64,000 nucleotides of DNA from contig CBDDEH010000004.1 of assembly GCA_965226865.1 (NCBI GenBank), positions 186,001-250,000 of the forward strand, given 5' to 3'. Under the pieces are notes generated by a model. That model made no database searches. It had not been told where the DNA came from and was given only the letters and a program-made list of their open reading frames with translations. The translations under genes were made by a program, and so were the position numbers. This document shows, in pieces, positions 41,899 to 50,523 of the stretch; position 1 is the first letter of the stretch; every line of letters starts with the position of its first letter. The DNA is from CBDDEH01 sp965226865. Its GTDB lineage: Bacteria; Chloroflexota; Dehalococcoidia; Lucifugimonadales; JAGWBF01.

Positions 41899-42099
41899 AG
41901 ACGGCAGCAACCTCAGCAGAGTGAACTGAAGCGGGGACAGTCCCCATGGTCGCGAAGGCCCTTCCTACAACATGGCTTGTCCCTTGGGAATGGCAACCGG
42001 AAAGGCGATGTTTGGTTATCCGGCGCATGTCTTGAGTTCCAGGAGAAGTGCAGATCTACGTTTCCTCTGAAGTTGGCAATTCAGTTCAACTGCCCCCGG

Positions 42100-42175
42100 C
42101 TCACAGCCCCATCTGCAACTCGAAGATGGTTCTGCCTTCAGTAAACTCTAGTCCACTAGTCCTTCCGGGCTGGGC
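42100..42175 (-). repeat. Dispersed repeat R1, copy 4
   Basis: A diverged copy in the gene-free interval 41,899-42,379. Minus-strand blocks are GGCCCAGCCCGGAAGG, GTTTACTGAAGGCAGAACC and ATCTTCGAGTTGCAGATGGG. Confidence 0.5.
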
Positions 42176-42280
42176 CAGTTCAGATCCAGACGGAGTAGCA
42201 GGGTTCGTTGCCTGAGTTGCGCGCCACGCCCGTTCCCAACGGCCCCACCTTCTCCGGCAGGCTGTTGTGGGGCAGGCTAC

Positions 42281-42356
42281 TGTCTAGCAATCCGACCTAG
42301 CTTGGATGGACCCGAAGCGACCGCCCATGAGTACCGTACGTTTCCGTAGCTATTGA
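42281..42356 (+). repeat. Dispersed repeat R2, copy 2
   Basis: Plus strand: TAGCAATCCGACCTAGCTTG, GATGGACCCGAAGCGACC, CCCATGAGTACC, TTTCCGTAGCTATTGAG. It matches copy 1 closely (inverted) and ends 23 bp before the IS1380-type element. Confidence 0.65.
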
Positions 42357-42379
42357 GTCCAGAGAGTGAAGGTTCTAAA

Positions 42380-44119
42380 CCCACATTTCCCATATGGCTG
42401 AATATCCCTCTGAGTAAATCGTCGGCATTTTTTAAACCATTGTCCATTTGTGAGACGTTGGCCGTCGGTATGGCTATAATTACCCCATAGCTTGGCGAGT
42501 TTTATATAGGTAGCGTAATCATCCTGGAGGCACCCCATGGGTGACGGCGAAAAGGCCTCTCTCCGGCTCCAGTTCAACCCCAAAGTCCGCCTGGCATTTC
42601 ACGGTGCCACCATCACCACCGACGCTGGTCTTCTTGCTTTTCGAGAGTTTGATGATGCCTTGGGCCTTACCGAAATCGCTGAGGACTACCTCCAGGAAAG
42701 CCGTACCGGACGCAATATCCTCCACCACCTGGTTCCGCTGCTAAGACAGTCGATCTACAGCCGCCTAGCTGGCTACGACGATACCAATGACGCAGTGCGC
42801 CTTTCCCAAGACCCAGCCATGCGAGTGATCGTGGGATGGCAAGGCTCGGAGCGGAAGGGAGCCAGCACCAGCGAGATGGGCCGGTTCGAGACGGAGTTCC
42901 TGACCCAAGAGGACAACCGGCAGGCGCTGGCACGAATGAATACCCGTTGGGTGGAACGGGCGATGGCCCACACCCTACACCAGCGAGTTATCCTGGATAT
43001 GGATAGTTCGGAGAGTCCAGTACACGGTCAGCAGGAGGGCGCAGCCTATAACGGCCACTTCGAATGCGTCTGCTATCATCCTCTCTTTCTGTTCAACCAG
43101 TTCGGGGATTGTGAAGGAGCAAAGCTACGGTCAGGCAACGTCCACAGTGCCGATGATTGGCAAGAAGTCCTCGATCCGGTGGTGGAGCGTTATTTTACAG
43201 CAGCAGTCAGGCTGCTGTTTCGCGCTGATGCCGCCTTCGCCAAGCCGGAGATATACGAGTATCTGGAGACCAGACAGATCGACTACGCCATCAGGCTGCC
43301 AGCAAACGAAGTGCTACAGAGGAAGATAGCGCACCTGCTGACACGGCCTACTGAGGGGCCTTCCCCAAAGCCCATCGTCTCGTATCACGATTTCACTTAC
43401 CAGGCCCAGAGCTGGAATGTATCCCGAAGGGTGGTGGCCAAGGTGGAGTGGCACCAGGGAGAACTGTTTCCCAGAGTGGCCTTCATAGTTACCAACCTCA
43501 GTTATCCAACTATAGGGATAGTCCGCTTCTAAAACGGCCGAGGCACGGCGGAGCAATGGATAAAAGAGGGAAAGTACGCCCTGAACTGGACGAGGTTGTC
43601 CTGCCACAAGTTCGTGGCCAATCAGGTCAGGCTGGGGCTGTTCATCATGGCCTATAACTTGGGTAACTTCTTGAGAAGGCTGGTGTTGCCGGAGTCGATG
43701 AAGACTGGTCGCTGACCAGTCTTCAGACCAGGATGGTCAAGACCGGAGGACGGTTGGTGCGCCATGCCAGAAGGCTGGTGTTTCAGCTTGCTGAGGTGCT
43801 AGTGAGCCGGGAAATGCTATGTGGGATACTGGAACGAATTGGCCGGCTTCGGCTGGCTCCTGGCTAGTCCACCTCAGGAGCATCGGGATTGGTTACGGTT
43901 ACGGGGTCGCAAAAGAGGTTCCCAAGGGGGAGACTTGGGCGTAGACCAGCGGTTTGGGGATTTTAGGCTTGGCAGGACGGTGGTTGCTATATGAAAACGG
44001 GGAATTTGAGCGAATTAGGCCGCATTTGACGCCCTTGGAATGCGGGATTATATTTGACGGTATCCCAGAAGGAGCTATATCCAGGAAAGTTGGTTTGATC
44101 TGGGGAATCCCGGGTTGCA
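42380..44119 (+). mobile_element. IS1380-family element, copy A (1,740 bp, defective)
   Basis: This segment is repeated in inverted orientation at 50524-52263, matching from the first to the last base compared. Left end CCCACATTTCCC and right-end complement CCCGGGATTCCCC are imperfect inverted repeats. No target duplication is visible at either copy. The encoded transposase carries an in-frame stop and a frameshift that are both present in the second copy, so both derive from one defective parent. Confidence 0.8.
42537..43867 (+). pseudogene. IS1380 family transposase, copy A, with internal stop and frameshift
   Basis: The frame starts MGDGEKASLRLQFNPKVRLA behind GGAGGCACC and shows ATITTDAGLLAFREFDDALG, LDMDSSESPVHGQQEGAAYN and NQFGDCEGAKLRSGNVHSAD, the IS1380 DDE region. 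At 43530-43532 TAA replaces the expected Tyr codon (VRF-stop-NGRGTAEQW). Translation then continues IKEGKYALNWTRLSCHKF to about 43,710, where one base is lost or gained before WSLTSLQTRMVKTGGRL, ending at 43867. Confidence 0.88.
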
Positions 44120-44313
44120 TCTACCATCTACTTAGGCCCACATTTTCCGGATCGGATTGACGACAGGCCGCATTTCTGCGTACTGTTGTTGCGGCAATCT
44201 AGGCGATTCGTGCTCCTCCTATAGATTGAGGCTTACCACTTTGCCTTCCGACCGGCGGCAAAATGTAGCAGCGTTCATCTGCGTTGTCCGTCGTCGCGGA
44301 TAGGGGGACCCAC

Positions 44314-44394
44314 ATGGTGAACGAAGACGATGACACGGACGCAATCGTGATGATGGGCGAGACCGGCGCGACGATCCAGCGGGTGCTGCGTTGA
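44314..44394 (+). CDS. Possible 26-aa ORF upstream of the lipoprotein gene
   Basis: MVNEDDDTDAIVMMGETGAT followed by IQRVLR, behind TAGGGGGA; its TGA overlaps the TTG start of the next gene. The overlap and ribosome binding site suggest a translated leader, or the tail of a truncated gene, but the ORF is too short to be sure. Confidence 0.3.
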   Translation: MVNEDDDTDAIVMMGETGATIQRVLR

Positions 44395-44822
44395 TTCGGA
44401 CCGTCCTGCTCATTGCGGTCGTGGCTCTCGCCGCACTGGTCCTGACCGGGTGCGAGCGTCTGTTTCCCGACGTCGAGGACTGGATTGCCGACTCGGAGAC
44501 GCTCGCACGACGCTTCGATGCGCGGCTGGGCGACCTGAAAGAGTGCGTCGAGGAGAACAACTGCGAAGAGGCGCTTGATGCGGAGAGAGGCGTCTTCGTC
44601 ATGTGCTCGTGGGTCATGTCGCGCGGAGAGCTTGCTCCGGAGGGCTTCGAGGCGGCTGAGTGGCAGCGGTTTGACACGCTCTGCGAGGGGCTGGAGGGAG
44701 TGCTGGCGCTGCCGAAGGCGGACGCGGTCCTGCGTATTGAGGACCTCCAGGCTGAGACAGACCGCAGCAGTGAGGGAATCCGTGCCGACATCGAACCCCG
44801 AGAGCGGGAAAAGGTGGAATGA
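44391..44822 (+). CDS. Small lipoprotein of unknown function
   Basis: This 143-aa protein starts with TTG and has a lipoprotein signal peptide (IRTVLLIAVVALAALVLTGC, lipobox LTGC). The mature part is acidic and helical, with three further Cys (KECVEENNC..., VMCSW..., TLCEG) that could form disulfides outside the cell. GC content and arginine usage are higher than in the core genes. I recognise no family. It is the first gene between the two inverted IS1380-type copies. Confidence 0.65.
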   Translation: MIRTVLLIAVVALAALVLTGCERLFPDVEDWIADSETLARRFDARLGDLKECVEENNCEEALDAERGVFVMCSWVMSRGELAPEGFEAAEWQRFDTLCEGLEGVLALPKADAVLRIEDLQAETDRSSEGIRADIEPREREKVE

Positions 44823-45090
44823 GGCGAAGGTCAGGAACGGGCAGAGCCTGACTAGCGCCCATCGGAATGGATGTCACTGTGGGCACCGTCCCCGGAGTCC
44901 AGCATCAGTGCTGACAACAGCCACCGGCCCACTTCCCCCCTCAGCCGTCCCAAGGTCTCGCGAGGTCACCCTCAACCTCACTCGCGTCCCGCAATCGTCC
45001 TTTATGAGGTCAGGGGCCACGTCACACATTCGGACATCCTTTAGGACCCTGTCAATGCCGAAGCCGAGGGGCTCGGTAGTTTCACGGGGT

Positions 45091-45155
45091 GCCCAGCCAC
45101 ATCCCGAAACCCTTCCACCTGTCATCCACGTCGACCTACCTGGAAAGGTCCGAAT
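45091..45155 (-). repeat. Dispersed repeat R1, copy 5
   Basis: A diverged copy just upstream of the peptidase pseudogene; minus-strand blocks TTCCAGGTAGGTCGACGTGG and TTTCGGGATGTGGCTGGG. The interval 44,823-45,200 contains nothing else I can support. Confidence 0.5.
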
Positions 45156-45200
45156 CGGTACCCAGGCCCGCCGCTTCCAAATATGCGGTTCTTATGACGC

Positions 45201-46873
45201 TTGCCGGGATCGAGCGGACTCTCGTGCAAGGGGGCAATTCATGGCCCGGAGCCGGATGGGTCTCCCCCTTTGAGCAAGTTTCTCAAGCTATACCCACGAA
45301 AGGGCCGCCAATTGGCTTTCGCTTTCGGCTTGCGAGTCAGACTGCTCAAAACCCTTCAACCGACCGCGCGGATTGCTCTGTCGTGTTTGATGGCCGTTGC
45401 CGTGATTACGGCATGTGACGACGGGGATATACCTGCTCCGACTCAGGAGCCAACAGCCACCCCGGCGCAGGAACCTACGCCTACGCCGATTCGGACCGCT
45501 CGTCCTGGCGCGGCAGGGCTGGACGACCCTCTCTATCCCGGGCTGGGCAACGGCGGATATGACGTTTCCCGCTACACGGTGACCCTCGACATCGACGTGG
45601 ACGCCAACGAGATTGCGGGCCGGACTCAAATCGAAGCCGACGCAACACAGGACCTCTCCTCGTTCAATCTGGACTTTCGAGGCTTGACGGTTACGCAGGT
45701 TGCCGTTGATGGCCGCCCAGCCGACCACTCTCGCACCGGATACGAGTTGACAATCGAGCCCCGTGCGCCGATCCCCGTAGGAACAACCTTTAACGCCGCG
45801 GTCTCTTACGAGGGTCAGCCTTCGACCAGCTCTGTGCCTGGACAAGTCTCCTAACCGGCTGGATAAACTACGAGACCGGGATAATCGCGTACGGCGAACC
45901 CTGGGGGGCATCGCATTGGCTCCCGGTCAATGAGCATCCATCCGATAAAGCCTTGTACACCTTCATCATCACGGTGCCCGAGCCCTATGAAGCGGCCTCA
46001 AACGGTGAATTGACCAGTACGACCGACCACGGGGAGACTGTGACATACGTATGGGAAAGCGTCCATGAGATGGCCAGCTATCTGGCGTTCCTGGCGGTCG
46101 CACAGTTTGACGACGTCGCCCGTGAAAGTCCTGGGGGGATAACCGTCGTTGACTCGGTTGAAGCGTCGATTGACGAATCCGCAAGGCGTAGTCTCGATAG
46201 CGTCCCTTTGATAGTCGATTTTTTCAATGAATTGTTCGGGCCGTATCCATTCGAGTCCACCGGCTCCGTCGTCATTGACGAGGCGATTCCGCCGCTGGAA
46301 ACCCAGCCCCGGCCCGTCTACGGGATCCGGGCCCTGGAGACTTTTGGCGACAGGTTGATAGCCCACGAGTTGGCGCACCAGTGGTTTGGGAACCTGCTTA
46401 CTCCCGCGTCGTGGCAGGACTTGTGGCTGAACGAGGGGTTCGCCACCTACGCCGAGTGGCTGTGGTTAGACCACCAGTCCGGCGGCGGCTGTTTCGAGCA
46501 GTTCTGGGAGATGGTCTGGCGACCTGTCTATGGGCCGCCGGCGAATCCCGACCCCGGATCCCTTTTCAGCGGCGGCATCTATGAGAGAGGCGCAATGGCC
46601 CTTCACGCACTGCGCGGCGAAATCGGCGAGGAGGCGTTCTTCAAGATGCTGCGTGAGTATGTGTCCCGCCATGCCGGAGGCAACGTGACAACCGAGGATC
46701 TTGTCGCTGTGGCTGAGGAGATTGCAGGCAGGGATCTGGACGGCCTTTTCGATTCCTGGCTCTTCGGTGAGACCACTCCACCTCCGCCGGGAATGAACAG
46801 CGGTCTGGGAAGTCAGACAGCGCCTTCCCCGGGTCGGGCTATTGGGGAGGGGTGTCCACGCGAACATCGGTGA
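45201..46873 (+). pseudogene. M1 family metallopeptidase lipoprotein gene, frameshifted
   Basis: The first frame (to 45854) has a lipoprotein signal (ALSCLMAVAVITAC, real start perhaps TTG 45330), a Pro/Thr linker and an M1 N-terminal domain (DVSRYTVTLDIDVDANEIAG). One base is lost or gained at about 45,840. The second frame resumes TGWINYETG...WLPVNEHPSDKALY and carries the zinc site HELAHQWFGN with the distal Glu in WLNEGFATYAEW, plus YERGAMALHALR. The catalytic residues are intact. An exported aminopeptidase is the likely original function. A single indel could also be a sequencing error. Confidence 0.75.
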
Positions 46874-47062
46874 CAGCCCCGTGGTCCCACTATATCTTCA
46901 CCACGCCAATCGTCAGCTATGGGATGCCTGATGGAGGGAGGCGGGAAGAGGCGGAGGCATGATTGCAAGGGGCGGAGGGCAGGGCGCCGGCGGAACCTTT
47001 CTTGAGTCGCTCTGCCCTAGCCCACTACAATAGCTGGAAAGGGCCTTGGGGGGCCTGAAAGC

Positions 47063-47134
47063 GCCCCCAACCACATCTCGAAGATGGTTCTGTCTACCGT
47101 CAAAATAGGCCCACCTCACGGGACTCGAACCGCT
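47063..47134 (-). repeat. Dispersed repeat R1, copy 6
   Basis: Minus-strand reading: GGTTCGAGTCCCGTGAGGTG, GGCCTATTTTGACGGTAGAC, ATCTTCGAGATGTGGTTGGG. It is the best match to copy 1 at 30096 and lies in the 524-bp gene-free interval 46,874-47,397 together with R2 copy 3. Confidence 0.7.
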
Positions 47135-47171
47135 CATTAGGATCGTGATGCCCCTTGCCGAGGACGGTCAC

Positions 47172-47242
47172 GTCCGACTATGGGCTGGCTTCAAGTCCAC
47201 TGCCCACGAGTATCTGAGTATTTCGTGTCTATTGTGTGCTGC
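47172..47242 (+). repeat. Dispersed repeat R2, copy 3
   Basis: Plus-strand blocks TCAAGTCCACTGCCCACGAG, TATCTGAGTATTTCGTGTC and TATTGTG. It shares the second half of the R2 unit with the other copies. Confidence 0.55.
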
Positions 47243-47397
47243 GAATGTTTCGCTGGGAGGTTGCCTTGTGAGTCGTGGCCTTGCGTAAATCATGCCAGAA
47301 GCCAGGATTCGTCGTCCGCGCAAGAATGACTCGCAACCCGCCATATTCGCGACAGAGCCTTACCGTGATGAGGTTCTGTCGCACTTCGCGGTCGAGT

Positions 47398-48501
47398 CTA
47401 ACGCCCCAAAAATGACCTGGTGGTTTCCGAATTTACGTTAACGGTGTATTCCACGCCCGGCTCAAAATGCGAATCCAGGGGAACGATGGTTTCTACTACG
47501 GGATAGTCGGCGGTGCAGGTAACCAACGGGTCTGCTACCTGATGGTGGGTGATAGCCACGTCTATCCTGTTCGACCCTCTTCGCCGGGCTTCGTAGCCGT
47601 TGAACTGAGAGCAGCTACTGCCCTTGGGCATACCTGAGACGACGCGCAGCTGGTACTGGGGCGGAGCGCTTTCCAATATCATCACCTCCACGCTCTCAAT
47701 GGGCGACTCAGCGATGAAGGTGTCCCGAAGGCTGGTCTCCGGTATGGTGAAGGTCGTGGTCTCCAGACCGTTTACTATTACCCGGTAGGTCTGCCCAGGT
47801 TCAAGAGACTTTCCAACGGGCTCTACGGTATCGAGTTCCACGACCTGCTCGTGGCAGGGAATTGCCCAGGGGGTCGGTGGAGGCTGCATCAGCGTTACCC
47901 GGACGATAATGTCGTGGCCGTCCATCTCCAATTCCTGGTTACCGGGACGGGCACAGCCTTCTATTGTGGACTGGTAATAGGCGACCCGCAGCAAGTGTTC
48001 CGGCTCGTTCGGTATCAGGTTGGCCCAAACTACTGGGACCGGGACCTCTATCCAGGTCTGCCAGTCCTCCCCGGCGTTACTGCCTCCAACCAGGTCGGGC
48101 GGGGGCCGCACCAGCACCAGGGGCATATTCACCTTGTCGGGATTACCGTGGGTGATTACCTCATATACCGTATCGTTGGTGAAGGCAAGGCGGCCGTCTG
48201 ATTCGACGATTTTGGCACTTATCGAATATCTACTCCGGGAGCTAATGTCTTCACGATTGTATTCGACCTTGAACTTGATGGGAACTTGTCCTGGGCCGGA
48301 GATGGTCTGGCGGGCGATAAGCGGAGCGGGGCCATCGTCATATGATACGTCCCGTAGCTCTACTACGAGGGTTGCGTCCGGAGTAAGGGCCAACCGCTCC
48401 CGGTAGGTGACGGTGCCGCTTACCGATGAGTTGGGGTTCCGGCCCGACGCCACTTCCAACGTAGTGTTGGATGGCCCGAATTCGCTCTGGCAGGCCGCCA
48501 T
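47398..48501 (-). CDS. YbaY-type lipoprotein
   Basis: The core domain (SVSGTVTYRERLALTPDATL, then VVELRDVSYDDGPAPLIARQ) is the YbaY/HslJ-associated lipoprotein beta-sandwich, followed by a second ~200-residue extracellular region with several Cys. The ATG at 48501 would start right at the lipobox (MAAC), leaving no signal peptide. In frame upstream the codons read IKTKVKPALLSVIGIWTVLM, a proper signal, starting with ATT at 48558 behind GAGG at 7 nt. The gene therefore probably uses a rare ATT start (386 aa). Confidence 0.7.
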   Translation of the reverse strand: MAACQSEFGPSNTTLEVASGRNPNSSVSGTVTYRERLALTPDATLVVELRDVSYDDGPAPLIARQTISGPGQVPIKFKVEYNREDISSRSRYSISAKIVESDGRLAFTNDTVYEVITHGNPDKVNMPLVLVRPPPDLVGGSNAGEDWQTWIEVPVPVVWANLIPNEPEHLLRVAYYQSTIEGCARPGNQELEMDGHDIIVRVTLMQPPPTPWAIPCHEQVVELDTVEPVGKSLEPGQTYRVIVNGLETTTFTIPETSLRDTFIAESPIESVEVMILESAPPQYQLRVVSGMPKGSSCSQFNGYEARRRGSNRIDVAITHHQVADPLVTCTADYPVVETIVPLDSHFEPGVEYTVNVNSETTRSFLGR

Positions 48502-48779
48502 CAGGACAGTCCAGATGCCTATAACCGAAAGCAGGGCGGGCTTGACTTTGGTCTTAATCGGGCAACCTCGGTGACGAGAACTAGATTGGGCTATATATAG
48601 ACGCAGCCCGGCACAGATTGGTTCCCGGACTCTCGGCGCTTGCCGCGGTTGACGATGTAAAGCCCCGGATCATGACAGTGAACGCCTTTGGGATGATGCA
48701 AGTGCGGGGAGCGAATTCAACTATGGATTAGGACTTGCATCCCTTACTGGCCGGTAAGGCTCGGAATCATCAACTTCAG

Positions 48780-48838
48780 ACGCGTCCAAGCCCACTGCCC
48801 AAGAGTACCGAAGCTGATTGTGTCTATTGTTTATTGTG
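48780..48838 (+). repeat. Dispersed repeat R2, copy 4
   Basis: Plus-strand blocks GCGTCCAAGCCCACTGCCCA, AGAGTACCGAAGCTGATTG and TGTCTATTG. It lies in the roughly 300-bp interval between the YbaY-type lipoprotein and the next membrane protein gene, which holds nothing else recognisable. Confidence 0.55.
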
Positions 48839-48862
48839 AGTAAGTTCCAGTGGATGCTCGCA

Positions 48863-49615
48863 CTATGGACTCTGGGTGGTCGGTGGGGCTCCAGCGCTGC
48901 CTACGTCAGCGCCCACATCTCCATCTTCTTGCGATGGCTCTTCTCCTGGCGGAGGCATAGGCGCGCCATCGCTGTCGTCGGCTAAAGGCTCCTGCGATAT
49001 GCGCTTTCTCACCGACACGAGGAACGCAACGACCGCCAGGATGAGTCGCAACGCAAACTCTACCGCTATGAGAAACAGCAGGTAGTAGAAGATGCTCTCT
49101 CGGTGGTCATTGGCCTCCTTCAGCGCCTCCAGGGACTCGGCAATCTTAAAGAAGGACGCATCAATTAGGAAGATCGCCAGAACCGCGAAGGGTAGTATCT
49201 TGGCCATGTCCCGGGACAGTTCTTCGTTGTAGTATGCGGCCAGGCGGATGGCGCTGACGGTGGCAAAGGCTATCAGCAAAATGTCCGAAAACGACCTGTC
49301 TTTCGAAAGGAGGGTCAGGATTAGCGTGAGGGCTGCGAACCAGAAGTAGGCGAACACCGGAAACAAAATAATGTACTTCGCGCCGTATAAGACGAGGTGG
49401 AAGAAGTCTCGCACCCACGGATAGCGCGACTCTTCATTCTTGGACAGGTCCAACTCAAACATGTCCCGGGAGGCAATGAATCGGTAGAACTTGAAAACAA
49501 AGAAGCCATATGCAGCCATGCCGAGGATATAGAACGCTGCGGGCCACAGCAATTTAAGGGCGTCATCAATATCTAACCCGTTAGGGAAGATGGCTTCAAT
49601 ATCCATGAATTCCAT
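48863..49615 (-). CDS. Hypothetical membrane protein with five or six membrane segments
   Basis: This 250-aa protein has hydrophobic segments near residues 22-45, 70-103, 110-125, 135-155 and 175-205, and a hydrophilic acidic/Pro-rich cytoplasmic-type tail (LADDSDGAPMPPPGEEPSQE). AGGAG directly precedes the first ATG; the third codon downstream of it (MDIEA, 49606) has better ribosome binding site spacing and may be the true start. I recognise no family. It sits alone between gene-free intervals inside the segment bounded by the inverted IS copies. Confidence 0.65.
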   Translation of the reverse strand: MEFMDIEAIFPNGLDIDDALKLLWPAAFYILGMAAYGFFVFKFYRFIASRDMFELDLSKNEESRYPWVRDFFHLVLYGAKYIILFPVFAYFWFAALTLILTLLSKDRSFSDILLIAFATVSAIRLAAYYNEELSRDMAKILPFAVLAIFLIDASFFKIAESLEALKEANDHRESIFYYLLFLIAVEFALRLILAVVAFLVSVRKRISQEPLADDSDGAPMPPPGEEPSQEDGDVGADVGSAGAPPTTQSP

Positions 49616-50085
49616 CTCCTATCCCGCGACCCGTGCAATGAGACGCGGCCTGCGGATAGTTAGGGGTAAGGGTCGGGACAAAGACGGGACTCCCAATACG
49701 TACGTAAGCTGGCGATGGAGGGGCGTCGCTGCCCACACAGGCGTGGGCAACGGACGGTGAGTTCGCCGCATCTACCATTCCATCAGATCGGCTTCGATGG
49801 TTTGACGCCCGTAATTCTATGAAAAGCTCACCATCTCGTCAACCAACAGCGCCCGGTCACCCGGGCCTTTAAATTGGGGATTGTACACGATTTTACCAGC
49901 AGCCCCATTTATGGTTAATCTTACCCACGAAAGATCATAAAGTTGATTCCCTCGTAACAAGGGCCTTTCGGATTGGTTCTGCGGCGTGAGGGCGGTTAGG
50001 CGTGAGGGCTTTGGTTGTTCCGGTCGAGGCTTGTGTTGTGGCCGATGAGGTCGTTGTGGTGTGCCATGCCCCGTCCGGGTAGGCA
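49616..50085. other. Gene-free interval before the IS1182-like fragment
   Basis: No supported gene. A GC-rich hairpin (GCCCGG/CCGGGC, 49851-49866) followed by CTTT may be a weak terminator. The part near 50,085 is probably the 3' remainder of the degraded IS. Confidence 0.35.
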
Positions 50086-50460
50086 TCAGCGGGCTCGCAA
50101 CGGCTCCTGTAGCTTCATGCAGCGGTGGGAGCGGTCGCCAGGGCAGCCGGGTGGGACCAACATCTCGTCCAACCGTGCCCGGACCATTCGCTTGACGTTA
50201 CACGCTAGGGCCTTGAGGTAGACGACGGGCCGGACCCTCTCACCTCCACGTACTCGTAGGCGGCCAAGACCATGGCGCCGTTTCAACTCTGAGTTCGTAC
50301 CCTCTATCCCCGCACGCAACCCGTACCGCTTACGCCATTGTCCATCCGACTTGGCCCGCCGCCTACGTCCGGTGTTCACCCTGGTGAGGTCCGCACTCAC
50401 CACGGAGGGTCCACTCGGCGACCACTCTCCCCCGAGCTCAGGACGACGACGCCACCTCAC
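50086..50460 (-). pseudogene. C-terminal fragment of an IS1182-like DDE transposase
   Basis: Contains RYGLRAGIEGTNSELKRRHG, LGRLRVRGGERVRPVVYLKA and LACNVKRM, the last DDE motif (catalytic Glu) and the C-terminal signature of IS1182-type transposases. No N-terminal part precedes it: IS1380 copy B begins about 60 bp away, which suggests that insertion or rearrangement removed the rest. It is a relic. Confidence 0.65.
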
Positions 50461-50523
50461 AGCAGCGTTACACCCGAGTCCGGGCCGTGCATAGGCAAGT
50501 AACTGGGGCGCCTATGCATGACG

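Noticed and set aside
43954..44160. 68-aa ORF at the right end of IS1380 copy A and its twin at 50468-50689
   Set aside because: They lie in the non-coding end of the IS, differ after the IS boundary and show no motif.
29943..48838. Repeats R1/R2 as integron attC sites served by the tyrosine recombinase
   Set aside because: The conserved core sites GTTRRRY and RYYYAAC at repeat ends are not evident, and the recombinase lacks an obvious integron-integrase insertion.
49817..50086. 89-aa minus-strand ORF beside the IS1182-like fragment
   Set aside because: Low-complexity Pro/Arg composition and no motif; it is probably part of the degraded IS end.
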